42,773 nucleotides of DNA, taken from contig JAUCBJ010004432.1 in NCBI GenBank assembly GCA_032718475.1, positions 1-42,773 on the forward strand, written 5' to 3'. Below the pieces are notes generated by a model. That model did not search any database. It was not told the DNA's origin and saw only the letters and a list, made by a program, of their open reading frames with translations. The stretch is from Nemertoderma westbladi (lineage: Eukaryota > Xenacoelomorpha > Nemertodermatida > Nemertodermatidae). Position numbers and translations under genes: made by a program. Below are positions 1 through 10,550 of this stretch, piece after piece. Position 1 is the first letter of the stretch; each line of letters begins with the position of its first letter.

Positions 1-1
1 G

Positions 2-2788
2 GGGGGCACTGGCCACCACTATAGATCCCCTATGAAAATAGAACTCCTAGAAGGGGCTAAACCATTCTGTATTAACGCTCACCGCCCAATCCCTATTCAT
101 TTCCGTGAAAAAGTCAAAATGGAATTAGATGACATGATACAAAAAGGGATCATAGAACGGGTGGGAGATAGGCCAACGGAGTGGTGCCACCCGTTGGTCG
201 TAACTAACAAACCTAATAGGCCGGGGGAGATCAGAATGACAGTTGATTTAACGAAACTAAACAGTCAGGTGAGACGTATAGTTCACAATTCCCGCTCCCC
301 CTACGAACTCGCATCCGATCGCAAAGCCGTAGTAAAAATATTCTCCGTTTTAGACGCAAAATCGGGATATTGGCAGGTAGAGTTGGATGAAACTTCTCGA
401 GACTTTACTACCTTTATAACTCCTTGGGGTCGATTTCGATACCTGCGAACACCTATGGGGTTTATCTCCAGCGGGGATAGCTACAATCTTCGTGGAGACT
501 TGGCGATAGAGGGGGTGGATCAAGTCAAGAAGATTGTAGACAACATCCTGATCGAGGATACGGATTACGACGAGCATATTAAACGCGTCCGGACCATACT
601 CGACCGTTGCCGAGCCCACGGTATTACCCTACATCCGGGTAAATTCCAGTTCGCAAAAACCCAAGTAAAGTTTGCGGGATATATCATATCCGGGGATGGC
701 ATTGGCGCGGACCCAGGGAAAGTCCGAGCGATTTCCGAATATCCGACTCCGGGGAATATAACAGATCTCCGGAGCTTTATGGGATTGGTGAACCAACTAG
801 GTTGTTTTAGTAGTGAAATCAGCACCCTAGCGGCCCCATTACGCGATCTACTCCGGACAAGAAACGAATTCCAGTGGACCCCAAACCACGAGGAGTCCTT
901 CAGAAAGGTCAAACAGGCCCTCGTGAGTCCACCAATCCTCGCACCGTTCGAGGGAAACCGAGAAACAAGGCTAGAAACTGACGCGAGTCGGCTACACGGA
1001 CTAGGGTATGATTTATTACAACGTCACGCCGACGACTGGAAACTTGTGGCATGTGGAAGTCGATTCCTAAGCGACACGGAATCCCGTTATGCTGTCATAG
1101 AACTCGAGAGCCTGGCGATTAAATTCGGTATACAAAAATGTCGATTGTACTTATCGGGATTACCGTTCACAGTGGTGACGGACCACCGTCCATTGGTTAC
1201 AATATTTAACAAACACTCACTAGACCACATCGATAATGCTAAAATCCAAAAGATTAAAGCGGAACTACAATCCAACTACCAATTCCAGGTCGAGTGGCAG
1301 AAAGGAAAAAAACATCGAATTGCCGATTGTTTGAGTCGATCCCCCGTCGACCCGGGACCCGATGAGATCGACGATGAAGAAGAAAATATTTCGCACCACA
1401 TAGCGGCGATTAACATAGAGCTAACCAATACTGGGGTTATTGCACAGCCGGAGATCAATGACCCATTCATCGAAGAACTCCAGAGGGTCGCCAAAAGAGA
1501 CGAGGAGTATCAGGAACTCGTTGAGGAGATCTCCAAAGGCCATATCTTCCCTTCCAAATCATCGCCATATATCCGCCAATACCAATCGATTTGGGACAGG
1601 TTATCTCTATATAATAGTTTGGTATTATATAATGATAGAATAATTATACCAAACGCATTCCGCCAGGAAACTCTTAACCGACTTCATGCGTCCCATCTGG
1701 GCGTAACCCGAACCAAGCAGCGGGCCCGACAGGCAGTGTACTGGCCCGGGATCGGCAGAGATATCGAGATTTTAATACAAAAATGCGACTCATGCCAAAC
1801 AATCCTACCCAGCCTTCCTAAAGAAACCCTTATGGCGGACCCGATACCGGACAGACCATTCCAATCTGTCTCCACCGATCTATTCACGGTGGGGGGTAAA
1901 CATTTCATGGTTTACACGGACCGCCTATCGGGATACCCCATGGCCCACTAATGGCGGGACGACCCCACAGCGCAACAGTGTGCGTTTGTTATTCGCAAAT
2001 GGTTTGTGGATCTGGGAGTCCCGACTATACTCCGATCAGACCGTGGTCCTCAGTTTGCGCCTGCTAGTTTCGGGAAGTTTCTAAACCGTTGGGGTGTTGC
2101 TTGGCAACCCAGTACTCCACACTTCCCAAGCAGCAACGGACACGCTGAAACAAGCGTCAAACAGATAAAACATCTGCTCAAAAAAATTCCTCATCCAGAC
2201 ATTAATTCAGAGGAATTCCAAGAGGGACTCCTTGAAATGAAGAACACACCTCGCGAAGCGGGATTGTCATCAAGCGAGATTGTATTCGGGCGACAATTAC
2301 GCACTCGGGTTCCGGCGCACCACAGCCGGTACGCGCCGCAGTGGCGAGAACGCGCCGACGAAGCCGACCAGAAAGCGGCCCAGCAGCGCATTCGGACCAC
2401 TGACCATTATAATAAATCCGCCCGAGATCTTAAAAAGATAAAAATTGGTTCAAAAGTCCGAGTGCAAGACCATGTTAACAAAGAATGGAAACACGTTGGC
2501 GAAGTAGTAGGAGTAGGAACTCGACGAGATTATCGAATTAAATTCCCATCAGGGCGGTCTTGGTGGCGAAATCGCCGTTTTATCAGAGTATACCACGAAC
2601 CGGACTTCCTAGTACAAGAACCCACTATTATAGGCCGGGAAACGGAAAGTAAATCGGGAAACAGTAATAATCAAAGTGGAACTAATTTTGTACCAGAACC
2701 AAGACGTAGCCTTAGGGAGCATAAAGAAACTGTACATTTCGGGTCTACAACAGTTCATTTTATAGAAAAAAATAGCAAAAAATTGTAA
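2..2788 (+). pseudogene. Ty3/gypsy pol: RT, RNase H, integrase (5' truncated by window edge)
   Basis: This is the 3' part of a Ty3/gypsy LTR-retrotransposon polyprotein, which copies element RNA into DNA and inserts it. The frame is already open at base 2; the Met at 32 is internal, because the upstream residues read as the usual RT lead-in. Numbering from that Met, RT motif A is LDAKSGYWQ (Asp108). The catalytic pair reads IVDN (Asp170, Asn171) where IVDD is expected. RNase H follows with TDAS, ELESLA, TDHRPL and ADCLSR, so its acidic residues remain. The integrase zinc finger has HxxxH and CDSC. The first DDE Asp lies in STDLF, the second in RSDRG and the Glu in NGHAET. An SH3/GPY-like tail with paired Trp follows. 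One in-frame TAA at 1949-1951 breaks the integrase. The D-to-N change and the stop suggest a recently inactivated copy. The order RT-RH-IN excludes BEL/Pao and Copia. Confidence 0.9.
1949..1951 (+). other. In-frame TAA inside the integrase catalytic core
   Basis: Both flanking open segments (32-1948 and 1952-2788) are in the same frame, so one nonsense codon and no indel separates them. It falls between the first and second catalytic Asp of the DDE core. A Trp codon follows directly. The clean reading on both sides points to a young mutation, a sequencing error or, less likely, readthrough. Confidence 0.85.
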
Positions 2789-3290
2789 ATGACAAATTAA
2801 GTGAGATAAATTTATATCCAACAATTGGAAATATTGGATTTCGAAACTGAAAGTAACTTTCTCATATAAAATACATATAACTATTCGTATGAGGTACAAT
2901 CGCAATAGGCATTTTTAAAATGGACAAGATTAGCCTATTTCGATCGCGAAGGGAAAGGGAGATGGAATAGACCCATCAATATTGTATATTGTTGTATGGT
3001 GGTGGTGTTATTTGTCAGTGTTATTACTATACTCTAGTGCCCTGTTACATGGCCTATATTTCATATATACTTATTGTATGCCTAGACATCGGCCTAGTAC
3101 AGACTACAGCCCACAGTGTACAGTAGTGCAGGAGCGCACTACATGCTGACACCTTGTCAGCATCTACAGATCTATATATACGTATTACATATAATATAAA
3201 TGTATTATATTCAATATGTGATTGTTTACATGGATTAATATTATCCCCTCGGGAGTTCGGCCAGACATGAGGTTATACAGTTATACCACC
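2789..3290 (+). other. 3' region of the gypsy element: polypurine tract and possible LTR
   Basis: No gene is seen. A purine-only run at 2948-2961 has the position and composition of a polypurine tract, which primes plus-strand synthesis, so an LTR could begin near 2963. No second copy of the following sequence occurs in the window, so neither LTR end can be fixed. The rest is AT-rich. The stretch ends where the 68-bp array starts. Confidence 0.35.
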
Positions 3291-3833
3291 AATTGAGAGA
3301 AAGGAGCAGGTTACAGAGGCGGAATTTTCTAACCAAAACAATAAACGATCACTTAACTAATTGAGGGAAAGGAGCAGGTTACAGAGGCGGGATTTTCTAA
3401 CCAAAACAATAAACGATCATTTAACTAATTGAGGGAAAGGGCAGGTTACAGAGGCGGGCCTTTCTAACCAAAACAATAAACGGTCAATTTACCAATTCAG
3501 GGAAAGGAGCAGGTTACAGAGGCGGGTTTTTCTAACCAAAACAATAAACGATGATTTAACTAATTGAGGAAAAGGAGCAGGTTACAGAGACGGGATTTTC
3601 TAACCAAAACAATAAACGATAACATTACCAATTGAGAGAAAGGAGCAGGTTACAGAGGCGGGATTTTCTAACCAAAACAATAAACGATAACATTACCAAT
3701 TGAGGGAAAGGAGCAGGTTACAGAGGCGGGATTTTCTAACCAAAACAATAAACGATCACTTAACTAATTGAGGAAAAGGAGCTGGTTAAGGCCGGATTTT
3801 CTAACCAAAACAATAAACAGTCATTTTACGTAA
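3291..3833. repeat. Tandem array, 68-bp unit, 8 copies
   Basis: Units begin at 3291, 3359, 3427, 3494, 3562, 3630, 3698 and 3766, a period of 68 (once 67). Each carries GGAAAGGAGCAGGTTACAG followed by AACCAAAACAATAAAC. Units differ by a few substitutions, and the last is shortened in its middle. The same two-block module occurs singly near 26160 and 26635. Its second block also lies at the end of the LTR-like repeats at 7460 and 32860. Confidence 0.92.
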
Positions 3834-4670
3834 ATTTGATGTAAATATAAATAAACATACTGTATTATATGCAGCACCTACGACGCAGGGAATATTGACG
3901 AAAGACCTAACGACCACACTTGCAGGTCCTAAAGACGCAATACCTACGTAGTGTAATAACGTTTTATGTTAGTTTTAGGTTAGCCTAGTGTATTTGTGTA
4001 ATATTGTATTTGTAACCAAGTAACATAAAGGACCCCCTTGGAAATAATCTGCAAAGTTTTAGTGGTTATCCTACATAGTAGGTGATGTAACAGCCAGTGT
4101 TATCATTTTAGTTTGATTATCAGGTGACAATTTTTTGGAAATGTGACGCATACCCATCAAGACTAAGTATAAGTAGTTTTTTCGAGTACGGATGAGTTTA
4201 TGAACTGATCTGTGCTGTTGGAAGTAGTGATGCCGCTAACCGTAACACTACTCAGACAGTAGTCATGATCCATTATTGATTATAAAACTAATACAGTAAT
4301 AGGCCTAAATTATGTGAAAGGTATATCCACATTTTCCACAATCCTGCAATCCAGTGTGGCCTATCAATTATTTAAAATTTATTAGCACAACCGGTAGGCC
4401 TACCATTACCGTATTTAAATGGTAGGCTACACAGTAGGCCTATAGCAGTACCGGTGCCGGTACCGGTACTAAAATACAGAAATACCTGCTTTATACCTAC
4501 ATCTGTACATACAATACAGCAAAATAGTGCTATATATACTAATACCGGTACTGATAGCCTGAGAGAACAGCAGTAGAGAAACCGGTAGCATGGAACCTAA
4601 CATTAGACTTTTGGAGGACATAAAAAATAAAAAAAAGGACAAAAAAAGAATTTAAACGGACAATAAAAAT
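3834..4670. other. No gene seen; palindrome-rich AT sequence
   Basis: Nothing codes here. Short palindromes are frequent, including overlapping GTACCGGTAC-type sites at about 4450-4470 and many AGGCCTA sites. An A-rich stretch (4620-4650) directly precedes the fold-back element. Confidence 0.5.
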
Positions 4671-5300
4671 TATTGCGTTAATAATATGCTCATTAGAACC
4701 GGAATGGCCGATTTAGTGGGGGTAGACACCTTCAAAACAAACGTAGAGCGAATAGTTCTTGAGATATCGCAGAAAATGTGAAGTCTGGCACAAGTATACA
4801 TGCTGCCTTGATGTGATATGGACAAATACAGTAAAAATGATACTTTGAATTATCTCAAGGAATCAAGAATATACACATCACAGAAATGATCGATGTAGTG
4901 GGTGTAGACACCTTCAAAATAAGGGTAGAGTCATTAGTTCTTGAGTTATTTTACAAAATGTCAAGACTATATCCACCAATTAATAGTTGTTATTGAGTTG
5001 ACGCATTCCAAACATTTTTTACAAAAACTATAGTGAATTAATGACTACTCTTTAATTTTGAAGGTGTCTGTATACACTAAATCAATTTGTTGCAGTGATG
5101 TGTTTATTCTTGATTCCTTGAGATAATTCAAAATAAATTTTTTTGGGGATTTGTTCATATCACATCAAGTCTGTAATGTAGACTTGTGCCAGACTTCACA
5201 TTTTCTGCGATATCTCAAGAACTATTCGCTCTACGTTTGTTTTGAAGGTGTCTACCCCCACTAAATTGCGGTTCTAATGAGCATAATATTAATGCAATAG
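4671..5300. mobile_element. Fold-back palindromic element with about 300-bp arms
   Basis: The left arm (4671 to about 4968) and right arm (about 5013-5300) are inverted copies around a short centre near 4990. The outer ends read TATTGCGTTAATA and, reversed, TATTGCATTAATA. Within each arm an approximately 80-bp module built around GTAGACACCTTCAAAA and TAGTTCTTGAG occurs twice as diverged direct copies, at about 4697-4780 and 4886-4970 on the left. The whole is therefore four modules arranged two forward, two reverse. No transposase is present. This fits a non-autonomous fold-back or MITE-type element. I could not establish a target duplication. Confidence 0.85.
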
Positions 5301-5942
5301 GAGAACTCAAAGGTGGCCATCGCGAAAATTTAGAAATATCATCACTTGCGCCAAATGGTAGGTTCTGTCCATGTGCCTGTGGCACTAGTTCCCTTGATCC
5401 AAAAATTAAAATTTTGTTTTGGTATCTAACTAAGTTTGGAACCATTTGATGACATTTGATGCATGCAGGAAGTTATTTCTTGAGTCATTGATCTTTGATT
5501 AATGTGTAATATTGCTATAAATTTCAATATGGTGCATCGCGATGGCTCAAAATTTCAACACTGTTGGGATCCATGAAGATATAGACGAAATTTAAAGAAA
5601 TTTTTTTTTCCTTATTTTTTTACCATTTGGCAACTTTTGTGCACCGCACCGGTAGAACAATGAAATCGAAAAAAAGTAAAAAACGCACCGCCCTAATATA
5701 CAGTAGTGCGTTTACTAATCGCAAATACAGCAGTTCATTAGGCCGTTAGGGCAGACTGTAAATTAGTAAGTTTTGAAAATTTTTAGCTAGGTTTGTGAGA
5801 ATTCAGTTTCGGTCAAAATTGTTTTATAATAAAATCTAGAGTTTTTGTACTGGTATGTTAGATAACCGCTTAGTTGTTTTATACCATCTGGAGATACATG
5901 GCGAGACAGAGCTTCTGAGTTTGAGGTTTGTGTGGGCCTTCG
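5301..5942. other. No gene seen
   Basis: AT-rich sequence with homopolymer T and A runs near 5600-5680. Open frames here are short and lack recognisable motifs. Confidence 0.4.
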
Positions 5943-6125
5943 GGTTCGGTTTGCAATCAGTGAAAAGACTGAAACTTTGGACACGGACGTGGAATCTCAC
6001 AGCAAACAAGGTTAGTTGTTCTGTTGGTACTGTTGTATTTGTGGAAGCAGTAAAAAATTACTGGTTGTTTAACTGCGAAAAGGAACTCAATTTATTAGTT
6101 AGGATAGTTAGGTTTAGCCGGCCCT
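5943..6125 (+). repeat. Direct repeat A, copy 1 (about 180 bp)
   Basis: About 180 bp, from GGTTCGGTTTGCAATCAG to TTTAGCCGGCC, recurs at 7567-7748 in the same orientation with scattered substitutions. The two copies bracket the LTR-like segment. An open frame crosses both copies, but it changes outside the repeat and shows no known motif. Confidence 0.9.
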
Positions 6126-6289
6126 CCCATTGTCCTAGCTATTTTAGGTTGGTCTAATGGTAGTAGATTTTGTTGGACCAATGTTATAACCATTGCGTCA
6201 TACCTATTTTTTGTCAGTGTGTACCTGTATCAGTGTTCAGTGTATTAGTACACCAGTGCAGCGGTACTGTGCACGTGTTAGTTGATTTA

Positions 6290-7545
6290 AATGTTTTAAT
6301 CTTCTTGCTTGTTACTTCTGCTAATTCTGTAAATTGTTAAATGTTGATTTCTACTGTTACGCCTTTTGATTACAACTTTGAATAATGATCTTCTTGCATT
6401 GACTCTTGATTTCTTTAATCTTTGTGATTGCGATGTAGCAAATCCTACGAGGATTTTCCCTTTCAACTGTCAGACTGTTTGTAAATGCATGCGCCAAAAC
6501 GGTAACTATTTGTTTTAGCATGACTGGCTAAGGGTACTGGTAGGTGTCGCGGGTGCACTGTGGAAGCGACGGAAGGAGGAGTGGAGGATCCAATGTGGGG
6601 CAACGCTGGCGGGGGGCTGGTAGTTGTGGTCGGGCTAATCAATTAGGGACCGGGGACCGGTCGTCACTACAGTATTTGGGGGCTGACGATCCAGACTTCG
6701 TCTCAACTTTACAGTACTAGGGTAGTAATAGCGGGTTTAGTTAGGAGGACGGCATGTGGCTTGGGTGGCCTGTACTCTTTACACTGGTTGATATACTAGT
6801 TGACACTAGTTGACTAGCGCTGTAAATAGCACTACCAGCTCTGTTGCTAACGCTATTTTGTGTTGTGTTGCTGAAGAGTGCCTGATGTTTGAATGTAAAT
6901 GTTTAGATAGGTGCTACCTTTCTTGATTGTTTTCTATTTCTTAGTTTATGCTTATAAATTGCTGTTAGGTCAAAATAATACAGTATTTAGGCTGTTGCTA
7001 GTATAAATCAGTAACGTAATAATTAGTAATACGTATTCTGGAATACTTCGTAATTAGTACGCAAATCTGTAACTTTGAGACACTGTAGTTTATTTAGCGT
7101 GTTAGAATAAAATTAAGAGTTGTACGCAGCATAGCGGAGAATAATTGGGTCAATTACTCTTAGAAATACCGTAGGATATTCAACTCTAGGCGGTTATTTG
7201 AAAATAGCGGGTTAGCGGGCTGGCAGTGGTAGCTAGTATATACAGTAGTAATATTGCTGGCCTAAAGCCAGCGCAAGGCCAAGTTTTGTCATTAGGACGA
7301 ATAAATAGTCTATCCCATTATAATATTAAAATATTCTCACATTCGACATCATTCCGCCCGATAACTTCCTGTATTTCTCTGTGATAAATGAACGCTGAGT
7401 GCTAGACCACCCGCACTCATATTAAGTAGCTTAGGGAGCCATTTCAGATTTATTGTTTTGGTTGCTGCTGTTTTGGTTTATAAATTCGAACAGTGAGCTC
7501 TCTGTTGAGAAATCAACAGAGAAAGGAGTGAGTGATTGTCAGAGC
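6290..7545 (+). repeat. LTR-like dispersed segment, copy 1
   Basis: About 1.25 kb matches 32790-34025 in reverse orientation, with many substitutions and indels. Shared blocks in order are a GACTGTCAGACT block, TGCATGCGCC, GGCAACGCTGGCGGGGG, TTTAGATAGG, GTACGCAGCATAGCGGAGA, GCTGGCCTAAAGCCAGC, TTAGGGAGCC and TTTATTGTTTTGGTT. It lacks coding capacity and lies upstream of a gag-like relic, which suggests an old retrotransposon LTR plus leader. I cannot see matching LTR termini, so a different transposon type is possible. Confidence 0.6.
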
Positions 7546-7566
7546 CGTATAGTTCGTATAGTTCGT

Positions 7567-7748
7567 ATGGTTCGGTTTGCAATCAGCGACGAGACTGAAA
7601 CCTAGGACGCGGATGTGGAATCTCATAGCGAGCAAGGTTAGTTGTTCTGTTGGTACTGTTGTATTTGTGGAAGCAGTAAAAAATTACCAGTTGTTTAACT
7701 GCGAAACTGAACTCAATTTATTAGTTAGGATAGTTAGGTTTAGCCGGC
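7567..7748 (+). repeat. Direct repeat A, copy 2
   Basis: This is the second copy of the 180-bp repeat seen at 5943-6125, ending in TTTAGCCGGCC. A short GA microsatellite follows at about 7773-7788. From there to 8183 the sequence is very AT-rich and I see no gene. Confidence 0.9.
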
Positions 7749-8183
7749 CATGGTTTTTTGAATCGCTCAAGTTAGAGAGAGAGAGAGAGTGTGTCGCAAC
7801 CCGAAGGTGTAGCCACGCGCTAGTGGATACATATACTATTTGAAATTAAAATTACGTCGATTAGAGCTATATATATAAAATTAGAAATATTTGGGTGACT
7901 AATTCATTTTTGAATATTTTGAATTAGATTCAGAAACTATTTTGTGTCATACCAGTATTTAAATGCTATATAATAGCTATAGAATAATATTTTTGTTTAA
8001 ATATTATACTGGTATTTGCTATAACTATATCCTATTAAATTCACAATATTATATTGCGAATTTATTTAGACATTTGAGACCAACTAATTATTTGACAAAT
8101 AATTTAATCGTATTTTCGATTAAATTATATATATATCAAATTTTGCGAGATTTTGGCTGGAAGGCAAATTATATACTTAGACT

Positions 8184-9258
8184 ATGAGTGTCTCTGAGAA
8201 GGAGGCACTAGAGGACAGCTATGAGACGGCGGCTGGACCGCCGACTGACGATAGCGTCAATATAACTGTTGCCGACAATGCTGACTATGACGACGCAGCG
8301 AGTGACACTGACGTAAGTGAACAGGAGGACGAGACGGTAACCAGTGAGGATGAGCCAGGTGAGATAATAATGTGTGTAATAGTGTAAGTCAGGTAATCGA
8401 ACAGCAACTGGACATCGCGATAAAGAAGAAACTTCGCGCGCATGCCGGACATAGAACCCGGACGACGGACAAGGTAAGGAAGATGCTAGCCGACTTTGGT
8501 AACATCAGAAGGGAAGGGTTAGTAGAGATTAGAAAATGATACAACTCAGCGTTATTCAAGCAGACGGAGGAGCTTGCAGTCCTAGCGAAGAGAGCAGTGG
8601 AGTCTCAGTCGAGCGACGTAGCGACGAGGGTTTACGATAGGGCTTTAGCGGCTTTGTTAGAACATCGCGCGTTATCGGAGCGATTCCGACGAGTTAGGAC
8701 AGTGAACTGGTTGCTATGGGCATCACAAGCGCAGGCGACTCAGGTAAGCGACGCGGAGTCGAGGAACTTAGTGGAGCGGGAAGAGACCCAAGACAAGGAA
8801 GAGCGAAAGTATCAGAGGGAAGTTACCAGCTGGCTGATGCATAGTGGAGTGGTGGTACCGGGTCAGGTGCTACTGACGATGGAGAACATCCAACAGAGGA
8901 CGTTTACTCCACCCGACGATGCATCTAGAGACAGTAGCGATTCTCAGGTTAGTCACGTGCGAGGGAAGGTTATATGCGCTAGATCCCTTGTTTCTCACAA
9001 CTCGGCGGAGGAGAGAAGATGCCGACTAGACGAACTACAGGCGGAGGTTTTGTGTGCATCGGAAGCACGGAAGGAGGCTGAACGGGAACGGGAGCGCACA
9101 CGTAAGTTAGACACGAAGCTGCGAGAGTTGGAGGATATAAATAAGCGTGAGCAAGCGGAACGCAAGCACAAGATACGCGAACTTCAAGTCGAACGCGAGC
9201 GCAAGGTACGTGAACTTCAAACCGAACGCGAGCGCAAGGAGCACGAACTACAAGCCGA
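8184..9258 (+). pseudogene. Gag-like coiled-coil protein, broken
   Basis: The relic starts at a Met (8184) with a very acidic segment rich in Asp, Glu and Thr. It shifts frame between 8363 and 8387, carries an in-frame TGA at 8537-8539, then stays open to 9280. The C-terminal third is a charged coiled coil with repeated RERK and REL motifs (about 9060-9250). An acidic start and a charged coiled coil without enzymatic motifs suggest the structural (gag) protein of an LTR element, and it lies downstream of the LTR-like segment. No zinc knuckle is seen. The last codons (after about 9258) belong to the antisense RT relic, so the 3' end is a breakpoint. The gag assignment is inferred from context. 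Confidence 0.5.
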
Positions 9259-10550
9259 ACTTGGCTATCCTGATTGGTAATGATTTCGAGTGTGAACGGT
9301 ATATAGAGACCAGTGGCTCGTGATCCACTACGACCGTAAATTTGGTGCCATATAGATACATCCGATTTGCTAATACCCCGCTCAGTATTCCCAAAGACTC
9401 GCCATCTACTTTGCCATAGTTCATCTCAGCGCTTGTCTTGGCTCTGCTATTATGTGTCACTGGCCTCCAGACATTATGATCCATACCCGGGAGCATATAC
9501 TTCTGAGCAACTGTTGCTGCCACTCCAGCCGGCCCCTCATCTACATAGAGCCTAGTTTCCCGGTTTGGATCGAAGTTAGCCAACACCTGGTCTGACGTGA
9601 GAAGTCCCTTCAGCTCCTGGAAACTCTCCTCGCACTCGGCAGTCCAATGAAATTTAACCTTCTTGGCTGTAAGACACCGGAGTGGTTTAGTGACATCTGA
9701 GTATGTTCTCCCGACTCCTCGATCCTTGTCTTGCTGTGGGCGCATAAAAACCTGACAAAACTGTACTGTTTGTAGGAATGACTTCACCCCTGCTTTGTCT
9801 TTAGGTCGCGGCCAAGCTCTTATATCCTCTACCTTGGCTGGATCTGCCGACATGCCCTGCTTGGAGTAGATATTTCCAAACCATTTAACCTGTGGCATTC
9901 CGAACTGACATTTTTCCTTCCTCAACGTCAGCCCATATTCTCCTAATCTCCAAGGTAACGCCTCCAAGCGTTCATCGTGAATCTCCCCTACACCATGTAC
10001 GACAATGTCATCCTTGATCTGCTGTATTCCTTCCAGGCCTTCCACTATTAGCCGGATCCTCTCGTGGCACTCGCTACTGGCGCTGGAGACACCAATAACT
10101 AGCATATTATATCTGTACAGGCCCCAAGGTATGTAGAATACAAACAGGTCTTTGGACTCATCGTCCATTTCGAACTGGTGAAACGCATGATTGAGGTCCA
10201 CTATGGAGAATCTATCCGAACCAAGAAAGTTGTGCCGCAGCTCTTTTGGGGTTGGAATGGGGAAATGGGAAGTCTTTACAGCCGCTGCCATGGGACGGGT
10301 ATCTAAATTAACCTGAATCTTCTTATCGCTCCAGCTCTTGTGGGTAATCACCACGTTACTAATCCAGCCTCTGGCTGAGCTGGAGGGCAGTGGCCCTGAA
10401 ATTACTCCTTCCCTCTTCAATTCTTCCAGATGTTCCTGAAAGAGTTCCTTGTATTGGAGCGCGATGGGCCTCTGCTTCTGTTGGTGTAAAAGCTTTTGCG
10501 TAATTAGCCGGTTATTATCCCCGTAAAGTACTCTGTGGTTGGTTTACCAG
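9248..10550 (-). pseudogene. Ty3/gypsy-type RT and RNase H fragment
   Basis: This minus-strand relic encodes reverse transcriptase and the start of RNase H. Open coding extends upstream of the Met at 10420 to about 10548, with the lead-in RPIALQYKELFQEHLEELK. The RT has VNLDTR, SIVDLNHAFHQ (motif A), a WGLYRYN block and the catalytic KDDIVV with both Asp present. RNase H shows RLYVDEG where a TDAS-like motif is usual, then VVDHEPLV. It stops after the IAK following the HSKSLP motif, exactly where the plus-strand gag-like relic begins. A palm-proximal insertion (QQDKDRGVGRTYSD) is present. The upstream boundary is an in-frame stop near 10550, and integrase is missing. It belongs to a different lineage from the pol at 2-2788, judging by the active-site context. 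Confidence 0.85.
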
